64,000 bases of DNA from Mercurialis annua. Lineage: Eukaryota; Streptophyta; Magnoliopsida; Malpighiales; Euphorbiaceae. Below are positions 50,274 to 61,508 of this stretch, in pieces. The notes beneath the pieces were generated by a model, which worked only from the letters and a program-made list of their open reading frames with translations, was not told the origin of the DNA and ran no database searches. Location: positions 3,286,001 to 3,350,000 of the forward strand of contig NC_065574.1 of NCBI RefSeq assembly GCF_937616625.2, read 5' to 3'. How positions within the stretch are numbered: the first letter of the stretch is position 1; the number at the start of each line of letters is the position of its first letter. A program made the translations under genes and the position numbers.

Positions 50274-53200
50274 TTACTTGTGCATCTTCTGTTTTTCTTT
50301 TGTCATTGGAAGTTTGCCTAATCGCGGTGTCGCAGCTTGCGATGCAGTTGACTTGAACATAACAGATGTTGTCGATCCTTCCTGTGAAGATATGGCTGCC
50401 CGGGCACCTACATTGGTGGTCGATCCTTCCTGCGATGACATTGGCGGTCTACTACGTCTTCTAGCTGCAGCAGCCGTTGAAACTGCTCCATGAACATATG
50501 TGTTGCCATCAGTAGGAGCAGGCTGCATATCAAAAACAGCAGGAAACGCACTATAAAAATCACTTACAAAAGAAAATAAGAACTAAAAACAGTTCAATAG
50601 TCTTAACCTAGGCTGCCTAAAACAGTATTTAGAAGTTGATTAGCTTGAGAACACTATTGAATTCATAAATTCAGAAGACTAATACAAGTAAGAGGATTAC
50701 CCTTGCATAAATGAAACCAGAGCATGTGTTCACCCTTATCCCAACATTTTCAGCAACCTGGCAACCCAAACAACAAGATCAACACCATGGAAAGAATAGA
50801 ATGCACCATTTTAGCCGAAATTTGTTGTATGTTACCTGGTTTTGCAGTTGTGTATGGATCTCACTTCTTTGCTCCGATGTTGATGCATTCCTTTGAGCTA
50901 AAATCGTGCTCTCAAGCATTTCTGTGTTTCTTTGCTTTCTCATATTCGAAGCAGAAGGTGCACTCCTAGGAGGTTTAGGAGTCCAGTTTGGACCCCTAGG
51001 TCTACCTGCCTTACGCTGCAAACATAATTCATTAGTATTTGTGCATATACATATATATAAGGATAAGGGAACAAAGAAATTGATAAAATGTTATACCTTT
51101 TGAGGCCTTTCAGCAGGGGCACTATCCTTATTGGGGCAGCCACGTTTGTTATGTCCCTCGACAAGGCAATGAGTGCATGTCATTGCAACACCCTTTCTTG
51201 CAAACCTCTGAGGCTTCTTAGGTTCCTCGTCAGGGTCTCTCCTCCTATTCTTCTTAGGACGGCCAGGCATCTTACGATATGGCGGTGGCAGTATAGCATG
51301 TTGATTGCTTGAAGTTGCCTTGGCTTAGAAATAAATCCGTTGAAGGTCTCAACCAAATTGCTCGTAATGGCATCACACTTTAAATTAGGCCTAATAAAGG
51401 CTTTGCAAAATGTGTTCTCCAACTGCTTCATGAAATCTGTGTGGGCTTCCATCTTCTCAGCCATTATCAAATCCATAACATTGTCAAACTCTAGAGGATT
51501 AGGTGTATTCACAGCCTTCCAAAACAGTCGCTTCAGTTCAGCGCCCTTATGGTTCTTCTTCCAGTTAGCATAAATATGGCGGGCGCAATTTCGGTGCTCG
51601 GCAAAAGGTACCACACTCTTAATTGCATTTTTCAAGCCCTGTTAAGAACAAAAAGGACCAAAGAATTTGTATATACATCCAAGAGCCAAACATGATAGAC
51701 AGTCAATTAAAACTAGCAAAAATAATCCAAGGTGAACTGTGCATATATGCGGAAATAGCAACAGGACTCAATGTTATAAAATGATCCAAGGTAAAACAAT
51801 CAACTTGATGTCCAGATTGCAAGTGAACATTAATAACTAACGAATGTAACATTCTGACAAACCAAAACCTTAAACAAATAAATCCTAAAGAATGTAACAT
51901 TCTGACAAACCAAAACCTTTGCATATTTGTTATCCAGGGAGCATAAAAATACAAGTTATAATATTGAAATCAAAATAATATAACATAAAGTCAAATATAT
52001 TACCTTTTGTTGGTCGCTAATGAGAGTCAAATACACACCCTCCCCGAACCCAAGATCTGATATCAACAAGTTCATAAACCACGTCCAGGTTTCCTCGTTC
52101 TCTGCTTCAGCAATCGCCCAAGCCACCGGGTACATTTGGTTGTTCGCGTCCCGGCCTACGGCACTTAACAGAACGCCAACTACAAGTGTCTTGAGGAAAC
52201 AGCCGTCCACACATAACACTGGCCGACAACCAGCATTAAACCCCTTTCTTAAACATGAAAACCCAACGTAGTACCGCTGGAAAACCGGAGCGCCAGTTGT
52301 TGGGTCTTCAATGAAGTGAAAACAGAATAAACCTTCTGGGTCTGCCCTTCTCAACTCAGCATCGTACGCTCTGAATCTAGTGTAATGGGTTTCCAGAGAC
52401 CCTCGGATGATAACCATTGCAGTAGTTTTTGCTCTATAGCAACATGAAGTGGGCACTACTAGTCCATAATATTTTTCCCTTAGATCAGCTTCCATGTAAC
52501 GGGGTTTGTATGAAGGCTGTCGTCTAAACTTCTGAATGAACTCTTTCGCCACCCACTCCGATGTCGCTTGTCTATTTTTCGCCGCCCTTTGACACATGTG
52601 CTTATTATCCAGCCCTGTGATCTTAAAGGAAGTGGAGGACAGTTTCCTACTTGCATATAACCTCCATGTGCAACCAGGTGCGCATCTAGCTTCGACCTTA
52701 AACCGCTCACTCCTTTTCCAACGTACATCGTGGCCACGGCAGATAGCCCACTGTTGTACAGCATGTTTAACTTGAATCTTGTTCACAAATATCATGTTCA
52801 TTTTAAATTCCAACTCTTCGTGGTTGCAATTTGGGTTATAGTACAACCGAGTTCTTTTCTTCCTCTTCTTAGGAATTAGGCTGTCCTCATCACTGCTAGA
52901 GGGTGTGATCAGCCCGTCGTCAGTGTCCGCATAGTCACTTCCAGGTTCAGACTCTTCGCAACCCGCATGGGCATCTAAGTTACCAACCCCCCCTCCTTCC
53001 CAATACTTCCCGTTTACACTAGCAACACCCCCCGGAGCATCAAGCATGGCGTCCAACCCCAACCCATTAATGCTATCAATTGCAGCACTTCTTAAAATTT
53101 TCTTCTGTTGCTTCGCACTTGCGTACTCATCATCGAAGTCACTCCCGCCATCAATGAAGCTGTCATCATCAGTGCCTTCTTCGCTGCCGCATTTGTAGGT

Positions 53201-53840
53201 GCTGTCAGACTCACCAAGATAATTATCAATGTCCATTTCTGCTGCTTTATCAGGCTCCGTTTCTGCTGCATTTTCAGTGTCCACCACAATGCATTCCTTC
53301 TCCGCTTCATACCTCAGTATGCTATCCCTAACACTTTCTTCTCTGTCGAAGTGGTCAAATTGTTGAGCTGCCCTGTCAATGAATAAAAAAAACTAACATT
53401 AACAAAACTACTCATGTATAAAGGACTGTTGTAAGCATAAGCAGTACAAATTACAAACACCCATACAAGAACATAATTATTTAAGTACATCCTAATTTAA
53501 TGCCAACAACTAATATATCATGTTTCTGATTACAACTAGCAGCTCAACATCTCAATTTTTAGTCTTTAAATTCTGGTGGATTGTTCACAGTACATCCATG
53601 TGATAAATTTTAAATTTGGCACAACTCATGATTTGCATTAACTCAAAGCATTAGCCAACATAGCATACTAACATTAGTACCATTCCTATAGCTATCAGCC
53701 TATCATGTTTTCAGGTGATAAAAAAAACAAAGTGCATACCAATTTTTTTAAAAACCCTAAAAAAATTCTTACCTATAATTAGTGGACAATTTTGGGTCTC
53801 CTCTGCCAGAAAGATCGTGTTCTCGTTTATCTTTACCCAT
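50274..53840 (-). pseudogene. MuDR-type MULE transposase, internally deleted and frameshifted
   Basis: Exons 5' to 3': 53773-53840, 52004-53372, 51097-51638, 50836-51015, 50701-50757, 50274-50522. The N-terminus (to about residue 185) is acidic, followed by a basic KKRKKRTR stretch, a MuDR-type DNA-binding domain with Cys/His ligands (about 205-290) and the MULE DDE core: D412 in VDGCFLK, D476 in LISDQQK, and the E in NLVETFNG early in exon 3. Near 51325 the frame changes: sequence upstream reads FNGFIS, that downstream in another frame reads ILPPPYRKMPGRPKK then a CTHCLVEGHNKRGC knuckle. The SWIM zinc finger and about 100 or more residues expected between are missing, and exon 3 has 542 bases (2 mod 3). 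Downstream exons stay open and in phase with each other, so the lesion is probably recent. Nuclear cut-and-paste enzyme if repaired by an intact sibling copy elsewhere. Confidence 0.88.
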
Positions 53841-54037
53841 TTCAGCCTGGAGACGCTATTTAAAACGCTGGTCGTTCCCAATAACTGCTGGTCGTTCTTT
53901 GCATTGCAGATTTCTGTTGTCGACTAAAGTGGGTTCGAACGTTTGAAGGGATAACGAAGGTTTAGGGTTTGAAGGGTTAACGAAGGTTTAGGGTTTGAAG
54001 GCAGTCTCTCTGTCAAGACTTTTGTTTTAGGTTTTGC

Positions 54038-54329
54038 GATGAGGAGAACAATGGGTTAGATGGAGGGAAAATTAAAACGCAGCGTATTGGATAATGAGAT
54101 AGGGGCAACCATGGTTTGGTCAGAGAACCGGTGACTCATCAGGGATAATATGGTAATTGCAGCATTTTTGGCTGACATGGCGGACAGGGTGGACAAATGC
54201 GCGTGCTCTTTTTTTAAAGGGTACAGATGAAACATTAAAATACAAAACGGGGTACAAATGAACTATTTCCTAGGTCGTGGTATAAACGAAAAAAAATTGC
54301 AAGGTGGGTGGTTTTTAAATAATTAGGCC
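54038..54329 (-). repeat. Right TIR of the MULE (292 bp)
   Basis: Inverse of 48328-48619. Just inside it, 53935-54003 holds a short tandem repeat (GGTTTAGGGTTTGAAGG). Confidence 0.95.
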
Positions 54330-54359
54330 TAAATAATAATAATACGAATATTAATAATA

Positions 54360-54485
54360 ACAACTACTGATTGATTAAAAAGGGCCATCATAATTGTCCC
54401 TGAGCTTAAAATTCATAATTATTGTTTGTTGTTAGCTACTAGCTTTTATTATTGTGGTCCGACACTATTCATATCTTATTTATCA
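54360..54485. repeat. Duplicated ABCC 3' flank, resumed after the MULE
   Basis: Colinear with 63460-63585 and 31995-32110 (GGGCCATCATAATT, GTGGTCCGACACTATTC). With 47816-47865 it shows that the Stowaway and the MULE landed in one ABCC flank. Confidence 0.7.
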
Positions 54486-54495
54486 CCAGAATATT

Positions 54496-54807
54496 GACTT
54501 AAGTAGCAATTTACCCCTTCAACTTATAAGTAATGGGCATTAACACATAAATTAATTTTGTTGACAAATCAATACACGAACTTGGTGATTATGGGCAATT
54601 AACCTATTTTGGCAAATTAACTTACAAGTTTAGGGAGCAAATTGCCAATTTAAAATACAATTAACTTATAAATTAAAGGGGCAAATTGCTAAAATGGGGT
54701 AAATTGCCCATAATCACCAAGTTCATGTACTAATTTGCCCATAAAGTTAATTTATGTGTTAATTGCCTATTGCTTACAAGTTTAGGGAGTATATTGCCAC
54801 TTAAGTC
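54496..54807. mobile_element. TIR MITE, 312 bp, about 10-bp TSD
   Basis: Ends GACTTAAGTAGCAAT and inverse, with long palindromic arms. Flanks CCAGAATATT and CAAGAATATT differ at one base. Confidence 0.7.
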
Positions 54808-54873
54808 CAAGAATATTACTTGAATTGTTTTGGTTCATTTTTGCCTCCACTCCTTGTGGTAGTGCTAATATAT

Positions 54874-55255
54874 GGCTTAATTACTTAAAAACCACCCACC
54901 TTGTAACTTTTTTTCATTTATACCATGACCTATGAAAATTTTCAATTGTACCCTATTTTCGATTTTTATGTTTCATTTGTACCCCAAACTTAAATTTTTT
55001 GATAATTTAATTGATTTAAGAATGAAAATATTAAAAACAAGATACATAAATGATTAATATTAACGTTTTATTAGAATATAGGTTAAAAATGAAGGACTAA
55101 TTTAAACTTTTTTTTAAAAGAAAATAGGTCAATTTAACTCATTAGGGTAGAGATGAAACATAAAAATCAAAAATAGGGTACAATTGAAAATTTTCCTATG
55201 TCATGGTATAAATGAAAAAAAATTACAAGGTGGGTGGTTTTTAAGTAATTAGGCC
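54874..55255. mobile_element. MULE-type MITE, 382 bp, copy 3
   Basis: Termini GGCTTAATTACTTAAAAACC, with perfect 9-bp duplications CTAATATAT at 54865-54873 and 55256-55264. Same TIR family as the MULE 545 bp to its left. Confidence 0.9.
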
Positions 55256-55445
55256 CTAATATATTGATCATTTTTATCAAAAAAAAAAGAATATTCATAA
55301 TACACAAATTTATACAGCAATATTAAAATTTTAATCTATTTAATCTTAATAAAGTTAAATATTTTTATGAATAAGATGAAATAATAAAAAATTAAATTTA
55401 TTTATCTGCAGTTATAGTTACCATATTCTGACCACAAATTTCCAA

Positions 55446-55535
55446 TTTATCCAATGAAATGAAAACTTACAGTAAGAAAGGACCAGGATCGAACCATGTA
55501 TCTGTCAATGCAGGAACTCTATGAGCAACATATTA
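55446..55535 (-). pseudogene. Relic of ABCC exon 11 (degenerate)
   Basis: Matches the exon 11/intron 11 border of the intact genes (as in 22315-22390), with an inserted base run and a lost donor context. Too decayed to code. Confidence 0.7.
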
Positions 55536-55704
55536 AAAGCTCATTTTTAAATTGGGAAATAAAAAAACTGCTACCCCTAATCATAAAATTAATTAAAAAA
55601 AGATAAATAGTACTAATTATGAAAAGGTAAATACCATGAAAAAAAATTAATTAACATGAACTATATATACTAAATACTATTATTGATCAAATTACTTTAT
55701 CATA

Positions 55705-56268
55705 AAATTCACATTTTCGTCCCTTCTATTTAAAAGTCAAATGATGTGGTCTTTTGATTTTATTTTTTTCATCAACGATTTAGCTCATGTATCTATTTTA
55801 GGTGTTAGTCAATTGAATCAAAAGATTTAATCAAAAAATTAAACTTCAATTTAGACTGTAAACTTATTTTTACATATAAATATTAATAAAAGGTATAAAT
55901 TTATAAAATTTAATGGCATAATATATTCAATTAATTTAATTTACTTCTCTCACTTTTAATTTTTTTTAATTTTAATTCATTTAGTATTTAAAAATAAAAT
56001 AAAAAATTAAAACTAAAAGATCTTTTGTTCAAAAAATTGATAACATTAATAATTATTAAAATTTAAATTGAAGTTTTAAACTCACTAAATCTCATAATAA
56101 TTTGATTGACATATTAAAAATATAAATTTAAGGATTTAAATTGTTTTTTTTAATTTAGTCATTTGATTCGTTTGACTAGCACCAAAAATAGCTAGAAGGA
56201 CTATTGACCAAAATAAAAATAAAAGATCATATAGTTTGATTTTCAAACATGAGGAACAAAAATGTAAT
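55705..56268. mobile_element. Diverged TIR element, about 560 bp
   Basis: The left arm (CACATTTTCGTCCCTTCTAT...) and the inverse of the right arm (TACATTTTTGTTCCTC...) align loosely over about 100 bp. The boundary is approximate and no clean duplication was found. Confidence 0.5.
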
Positions 56269-56276
56269 GTAAACTA

Positions 56277-56541
56277 CTACCACCGGTCCTTTTTAATTGT
56301 CCATTTTTGACAAAACACAAATATTAAAAATGTCATCAAAATTTTATATAAATGACAAAATAATCTTACATAAATATACTAAAAATCTATATATTAATAA
56401 ATGTTATCACTACTCCACTAACTAAAATAAATGATAACAATGGAAATATTTTTTAAATTTGTCATTAGAATTTGTAATGGATAAATATTATAAAACAAAA
56501 AAAACTTCAAAAAAATAATAATTAAAAGGGAACAGTGGGAG
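56277..56541. mobile_element. Stowaway-like MITE, about 265 bp
   Basis: Ends CTACCACCGGTCCTTTTTAA and the inverse AATTAAAAGGGAACAGTGGG, TA at the left border. Diverged. Confidence 0.65.
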
Positions 56542-57022
56542 CATAACATATGTGAGATCACCATTAAGTAATTTGCTCTAAATTATTATCCAAAATGCTA
56601 ATAAAAATTTAATACAATGTCAACATTCAACAATCTATTTTGGAGTTTGGCAAAAGAATGTCATTAGTTAACTGTAATTTTTTTTTTTGGTTTGATAATT
56701 GGAGAAAGGAGCGTTTTTGAAAAGATTTAAGTTACTTTTTGATATAGATATCTACTTGATGTACTAATACGGTCCAGTTCAAAGAAAGTAACTGCCAGCA
56801 AATATTTTCGGTTTTGGATACTTTCAATTTAATTTTCAACACGGATTCGAAGACCTGCAGGGTTCGTGCACAACCCTAATTTGCACATAGCTTAATGGTA
56901 GAATTTAATGGTGGAATTTACGTTTCAAATCTGAAAAATTGAGATATGAATTATTCGTCATAGCAAATCAAATCGAACCAAACTTATTTACTCGGAAAAC
57001 TTTTGAAGCGCAATAGATTTAT

Positions 57023-57505
57023 CTAAGAGTTAATCCTGCAACTTGACCAATATTCAGCTACAAGCTTAGAAAAGTTCGTATCCATCTCCATCAATTTTGA
57101 AGGTTCATCATACTCCAACAATTTCCCTGCACCGAAACAAACTTATCTATTTTGATCATCTATGTAGCATGGAAACAGAAACGTTGAAACGAGCTAGTAA
57201 ACCTCCAAAATGAAAAACGGCAAAATACATACTTTGCTCTGAATATAAGAGTTTTTCAGAGATTTAAAAGCATTTCCGAGAATGAAATGAAACATCGAAA
57301 TCGTAAGATACGAAAAGTTTCCGTACAGTATAGCTGATCACAAAACTCTAATTTATTACTATATGAAAAGAAAACTTACCATAAGAAAGGACCATGACCA
57401 TGCCACTATCTATCACAGTTGGAGCTCTATGAGCAACGGTTATAACCGTACATTTCGAGAATTCTTGTCTGATAACTTTTTGAATAATTGCATTTGTATC
57501 AGAAT
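57023..57505 (-). pseudogene. ABCC relic C: exon 12 and part of exon 11
   Basis: Exon 12 is whole (57023-57126, 104 bp as in the intact genes, stop kept), then intron 11, then exon 11 from its donor at 57380 up to about 57505, where homology stops abruptly at TAGAGGTCGCAATG. That junction sequence also occurs at 44155. Beyond it the DNA is distal 5' flank (57700-57990), so most of this gene copy was deleted. It cannot make a transporter. Confidence 0.88.
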
Positions 57506-57699
57506 TAGAGGTCGCAATGTTTTCTCCAGTTTTGTGGGCCAAAAAAAAAAGTTTACTACAATATTTTATTAAAGGAAGTAATAATTACTGATTATTAAAA
57601 ACTATAATGATGATTAAAATTAATAAAAAATGAATTTAATATTTGCATTTATTTACTTAAATTAATAACATATTTATTTATATTTTAAAACGTTTAAAA

Positions 57700-57990
57700 C
57701 GATAGTTTTGTATGTGTTTTGTGGACAAATATAGTACTAGTATAAAATGTAATAAATAAAGAATATAATATTAATATATAAATTCAATTCTTTTTCTTTA
57801 TAGATAGATATGTGTATATTTATGAGTTAATTATTATGTCCCCAGTAATTTTTCCATCTCAAAAACATTTTGGCTTTTAACATTATATATACTTTAATTA
57901 AAAAGCTCTACCTTCAATAAAGAAAATTATATTTTTAAATATATTATTATATATAGTTCAATATTCAAAGTCAGTGTACCGATTAACTTA
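57700..57990. repeat. Duplicated distal 5' flank, copy 2
   Basis: Colinear with 40840-41130 and 60520-60760 (AACATTATATATACTTTAAT, AAAAGCTCTACCTT). Confidence 0.75.
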
Positions 57991-58045
57991 TCCAAATGGA
58001 GTATTTTTGGATAATTATTTACCTTTAATCTAATAAAGGATTTCC

Positions 58046-58951
58046 TTATACACCATGGTTCCTGACTTGGCAATTGATAACATGGCTAAACTGGTAAACA
58101 TTTTGTGCCACAGCATTAGCTATTAAGTTAATTATTTTTATTTTCTTGTTGGACTTTGGAGAATCATCATTCTGCAACTGATCCAATGAAGCCGACGAAC
58201 TCGGAGATGAAGAGGATTGTTCCGACGAGCTACGTTTATTAGTCACTCTAATCGGATCATGCTGATCAGTTGAGCCAATTAAAGGAGGAAAATTTAGCCT
58301 GGCTTTGGCACCTCGCATTTTAAAAGCTGCTCTATCATAAGCTAATGCTGCATCTTCTGGTGTCTCGTATGTACCCAGCCAAATTCGAGCTCCATGTCTC
58401 TTCGGATCTCTAATCTCCGCCGCGTATGTGCCCCAGGGCCTCCTCCTTACACCTTTATACTTCTTCCTGGTGGTGACTGCTTCTCCACCATTAGGCGGCG
58501 ATGTTGCAGTTTCCGGCAAAGCGTCAGAAGTTGAATCACCAAGCGAAGTGTTTTTTAGGGTTTCGGAATCATCTTCAAGTAAAGTATGCAGTGAGGTAGT
58601 ATTTACTAGGGCTTCAAACCCGTCTTCAGGTAAACTATGTGGTGAAGTATTTTTTAGGGTTTCAAAACCATCTTCAAGTAAAGTATGCAGTGAGGTAGTA
58701 TTTATTAGGGCTTCAAAACCGTCTTCAGGTAAACTATGTGGTGAAGAATTTTTTAGGGTTTCAAAATCATCTTCAAGAAAGCTATGTGGTGAGGTATTTA
58801 TTAGGGTTTCAAAATCATCTTCAAGAAAGCTATGTGGTGAGGTATTGGCTAAGGTTTCAAAATCATCTTTAAGAAGATAATCTTGGATTAAATCTAAAAG
58901 AGTAGACTCATCATTAGAAAAAGAACTACTAATTTCTCCCATTATATCCAT
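58046..58951 (-). CDS. AP2/ERF transcription factor with acidic N-terminal tandem repeats
   Basis: Single-exon gene, 301 aa, start ATG 58951 (a second ATG three codons in, 58942). The AP2/ERF domain (about 164-222, [17 protein letters not shown]... to LNFP) carries the WAAEIRD-type and WLG elements that bind GCC-box DNA in the major groove; one domain only, with A and D at the usual ERF-type positions, resembling group IX ethylene/jasmonate-responsive ERFs. The Ser-rich C-terminus has a basic KSNKKIKI stretch (possible nuclear signal). Unusual: residues about 27-136 are seven 16-17-residue repeats of the form (L/P)EDDFETLxNTSPHSL, acidic with regularly spaced Phe/Leu, as in acidic activation domains. 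A TATATATA box lies about 110 bp upstream. Neighbours are ABCC relics, so no functional link is implied. Confidence 0.92.
   Translation of the reverse strand: MDIMGEISSSFSNDESTLLDLIQDYLLKDDFETLANTSPHSFLEDDFETLINTSPHSFLEDDFETLKNSSPHSLPEDGFEALINTTSLHTLLEDGFETLKNTSPHSLPEDGFEALVNTTSLHTLLEDDSETLKNTSLGDSTSDALPETATSPPNGGEAVTTRKKYKGVRRRPWGTYAAEIRDPKRHGARIWLGTYETPEDAALAYDRAAFKMRGAKARLNFPPLIGSTDQHDPIRVTNKRSSSEQSSSSPSSSASLDQLQNDDSPKSNKKIKIINLIANAVAQNVYQFSHVINCQVRNHGV
58540..58875 (-). repeat. 48/51-bp coding tandem repeat array in the ERF gene
   Basis: Seven units of 48 or 51 bp. Two 17-residue units alternate with 16-residue ones, giving a 99-bp higher-order pair present twice, a sign of recent unequal exchange. 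Confidence 0.9.
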
Positions 58952-59061
58952 GATCAGAATAAGAAGGAAAAATAAGAAGTTTTTTTTTTATAATTAAAAA
59001 AATAAAAAAAATAAGAAGTTGGTAATAGTACTGAGTTTTGAGTAAGTGACAGTGAAACTTG

Positions 59062-59069
59062 TATATATA
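59062..59069 (-). promoter_or_regulatory. Likely TATA box of the ERF gene
   Basis: TATATATA about 110 bp upstream of the ERF ATG. Confidence 0.5.
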
Positions 59070-59099
59070 GTGATAGTGAGTTTTCTGTTTCCATGAAAA

Positions 59100-60031
59100 T
59101 TGATCTCAGATTTTCTAATTGAATTATTTGTGGGTCTAATCAATAAATAATTATTAAATTATTATAACTCTATTTTTATTATTTTTATTATTAAATACTA
59201 TGGCAAATTCACTGATCTTTTGAATAATGATAATAGTGAATTTTAAATAAAAACATTATAAAAAAATAATTTTGAAAATTATAATTTATTAAAAAAAGAA
59301 TAGATAATTATTTTGAGACTGAGAAGGGAAAAATATTACCTTTTGTAGGTTGATATTATGTTTATTAAATAACCAGTAGAGCTTATGTGCTGATTGTTTT
59401 GAAGGACTCTCTATGTTCTTTCCTTATGGATCGCATCCATGAAAGTAAAATCATTTATTCAATTTCATATGCTTCAATATGTCAATCTAAATTTATCTAA
59501 AAGCATGCTGCTAATTGCATGTCAATGAGTTGCACGTTAGAAATTCACAAGAAGCTTTTATGATGGAAATGCGTGCAGTCAGAATGGTATGAACCGTCCC
59601 TCTCTCTTACAGTACATACGAACAACAAGCAAACACAAGCAAGTGATTAATTCAGTTTCAATGAAGTTATTGTCGAAAAGTGTCATAAAATCGAATTACT
59701 TTCATATTAGTTTCACCAAAATTTCATTAAGGTCGAGTTTTGGGGGTATTTAATCCTTGACCGGATCTACAGCCTTATCTATCGGTAGAACCGGTTGACT
59801 ACAAAAAGGATGTCGAGAGTGATCTGGACATGCGGCCCATTTCACCCAGTGGTCTGGTTGGTAAGTTCTGTCATTAGCAGGATTTTTAGCCTATTCCGAA
59901 TAGGACTTGGTTTTTTGATATTTTGGTTTGTTAGAGCTAATGAGAATCTACTTTTATTGGATAGAAACATAGGGGAATATTAATTGCTTGTTGGCTAGAG
60001 TATTAGCATATAAACACAAAATACCTTTAGA
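59100..60031. other. 5' flank of the ERF gene, no other gene seen
   Basis: AT-rich. Less AT-rich text at 59740-59880 is not recognised; the 62- and 72-codon frames at 59795 and 60216 match nothing I know. Confidence 0.45.
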
Positions 60032-60171
60032 TTTAATATAAATAAACTTTTTATGGTTGTTCTGGTGTAATTTGTTGAACGAAAAAGCTTATCAGAAAAA
60101 GTTTAATATAAATAAACTTTTTATGGTTGTTCTGGTGTGATTTGTTGAACGAAAGAGTTTATCAGAAAAAG
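60032..60171. repeat. 70-bp tandem duplication
   Basis: Two copies, 60032-60101 and 60102-60171, differing at about three bases. Confidence 0.95.
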
Positions 60172-60519
60172 TCTTAATCAGGAATATCTTTCTAATTAAG
60201 TTTATTTTCATAGATATGAGTTTGTATCCAAATAGGAAAGAGGTCCCGTATATTCGGTCTTTTAGATATGATTCTTCATGTATTAGGTCTCTAGCGATAC
60301 GCTGGCTGACGCGCTTTTACCGAGTCCTTTGGGAGTTGGTATTTTTGAAAATTCAGGCGAATCTCTCTTTATTCTTCAAGTTTAGCGAGTCTCGTGGACT
60401 CAAATGCCGATATAATCAGACTTTCGCTTTTTGAGTGAGTGCTAAAATTCTCCCGGAAAGACAAATTTCGTATGATTCAATTCTATTATAATTATGTTAA
60501 AATTCAGTTTCTATCATTA

Positions 60520-60760
60520 CTGTAAGATGTAGTAAATAAAGAATATAATTTTCATAAATGCAATTCTTTTCCTTTACAGATAGATATGTGCATCTTTCAA
60601 TTATGAGTTCATTATTCATCAAAAAGAAATTTTGGGTTAATTATTATGTCTCCGGTACTTTTTCCTTCTCAAAAGCATTATGCCTTTTAACATTATATAT
60701 ACTTTAATTAAAAAGCTCTATCTTTAATAAAAAAAATTATATGACCACATATAAATATTT
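60520..60760. repeat. Duplicated distal 5' flank, copy 3
   Basis: Third member of the family at 40840 and 57700. Suggests yet another ABCC unit once stood here. Confidence 0.75.
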
Positions 60761-61469
60761 TCTTTTTTATAAATGATAGGTGTATTAGCACACTCACAAA
60801 AAATGGATGGAAAAAGAGTCACAGAACTAGAAATTGTTACGACAAAATAAATCACGCAAGCGAAAAACATTTTCAGTACAGGGGAAGCTCGGATTACTAG
60901 CTCTATAAATATCCACCGGCTGTACTAGCATTGCTAGAGCGTAGCAAAGGGTTGCACCCAGTGACGAATGCATAATTTTTTTCCAGAAGGGTCTAAATTA
61001 ATAAAGTGATATATTTTAAGGAAAAGCAATATAAAAGTATTAATCTTTTATTTTTCGAAATCGCCGCATAACAACTTTATGCATTCTCTATATAAGTAGC
61101 CAAACAATCATTTAGCGTTTTTGTGATATCATTAATTTAATCATTTAATGACTTTGTATCTTTTACATTTATTGTTCAAATATGATAGACTCTATTATCT
61201 AATTGTCGAAAAGAATTAAATCAAAATGACCTTAATTTGGTCGAACAAGTTAAATTGGTTGATTTAACTTAATCCTTACAAATAGTTATTTAATGCAGTA
61301 ATCTAGTATTAAATCAAAATGAACCGGTCAATTTGATTCATTAAATGCTAGTCAGAACTAATGTTTTAAAAGTTGGATTAAAACAACTAGTTCAATCAAA
61401 ATAAATTTTAAAATTAATAGAATTTTATTTTAATACTAGTAAAAATTAGAAAAAAAACTATTAAAATTA

Positions 61470-61508
<39 letters not shown>

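Larger units (their letters stand above)
48328..54329. mobile_element. Mutator-like element (MULE), 6002 bp, two-gene, MuDR-like layout
   Basis: A complete element: terminal inverted repeats of 292 bp (48328-48619 and 54038-54329) that by eye differ at about three positions and have no net indel, and perfect 9-bp duplications TAAATAATA at 48319-48327 and 54330-54338, the Mutator hallmark. Inside are two convergent genes, each starting just inside a TIR: a GRF zinc-finger gene (plus, ATG 48703) and a MuDR-type transposase (minus, ATG 53840). In MuDR the TIRs act as promoters; the same is inferred here. Near-identical TIRs and the clean duplication suggest recent insertion, into the flank of a decayed ABCC unit. 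The transposase is internally deleted, so this copy is probably not autonomous. Confidence 0.95.

Noticed and set aside
52020..52271. Plus-strand frame over the transposase core
   Set aside because: Shadow of the minus-strand MULE transposase exon 2.
58428..58880. 150-codon plus-strand frame opposite the ERF gene
   Set aside because: Antisense shadow of the tandem repeats; the AP2 domain is on the minus strand.
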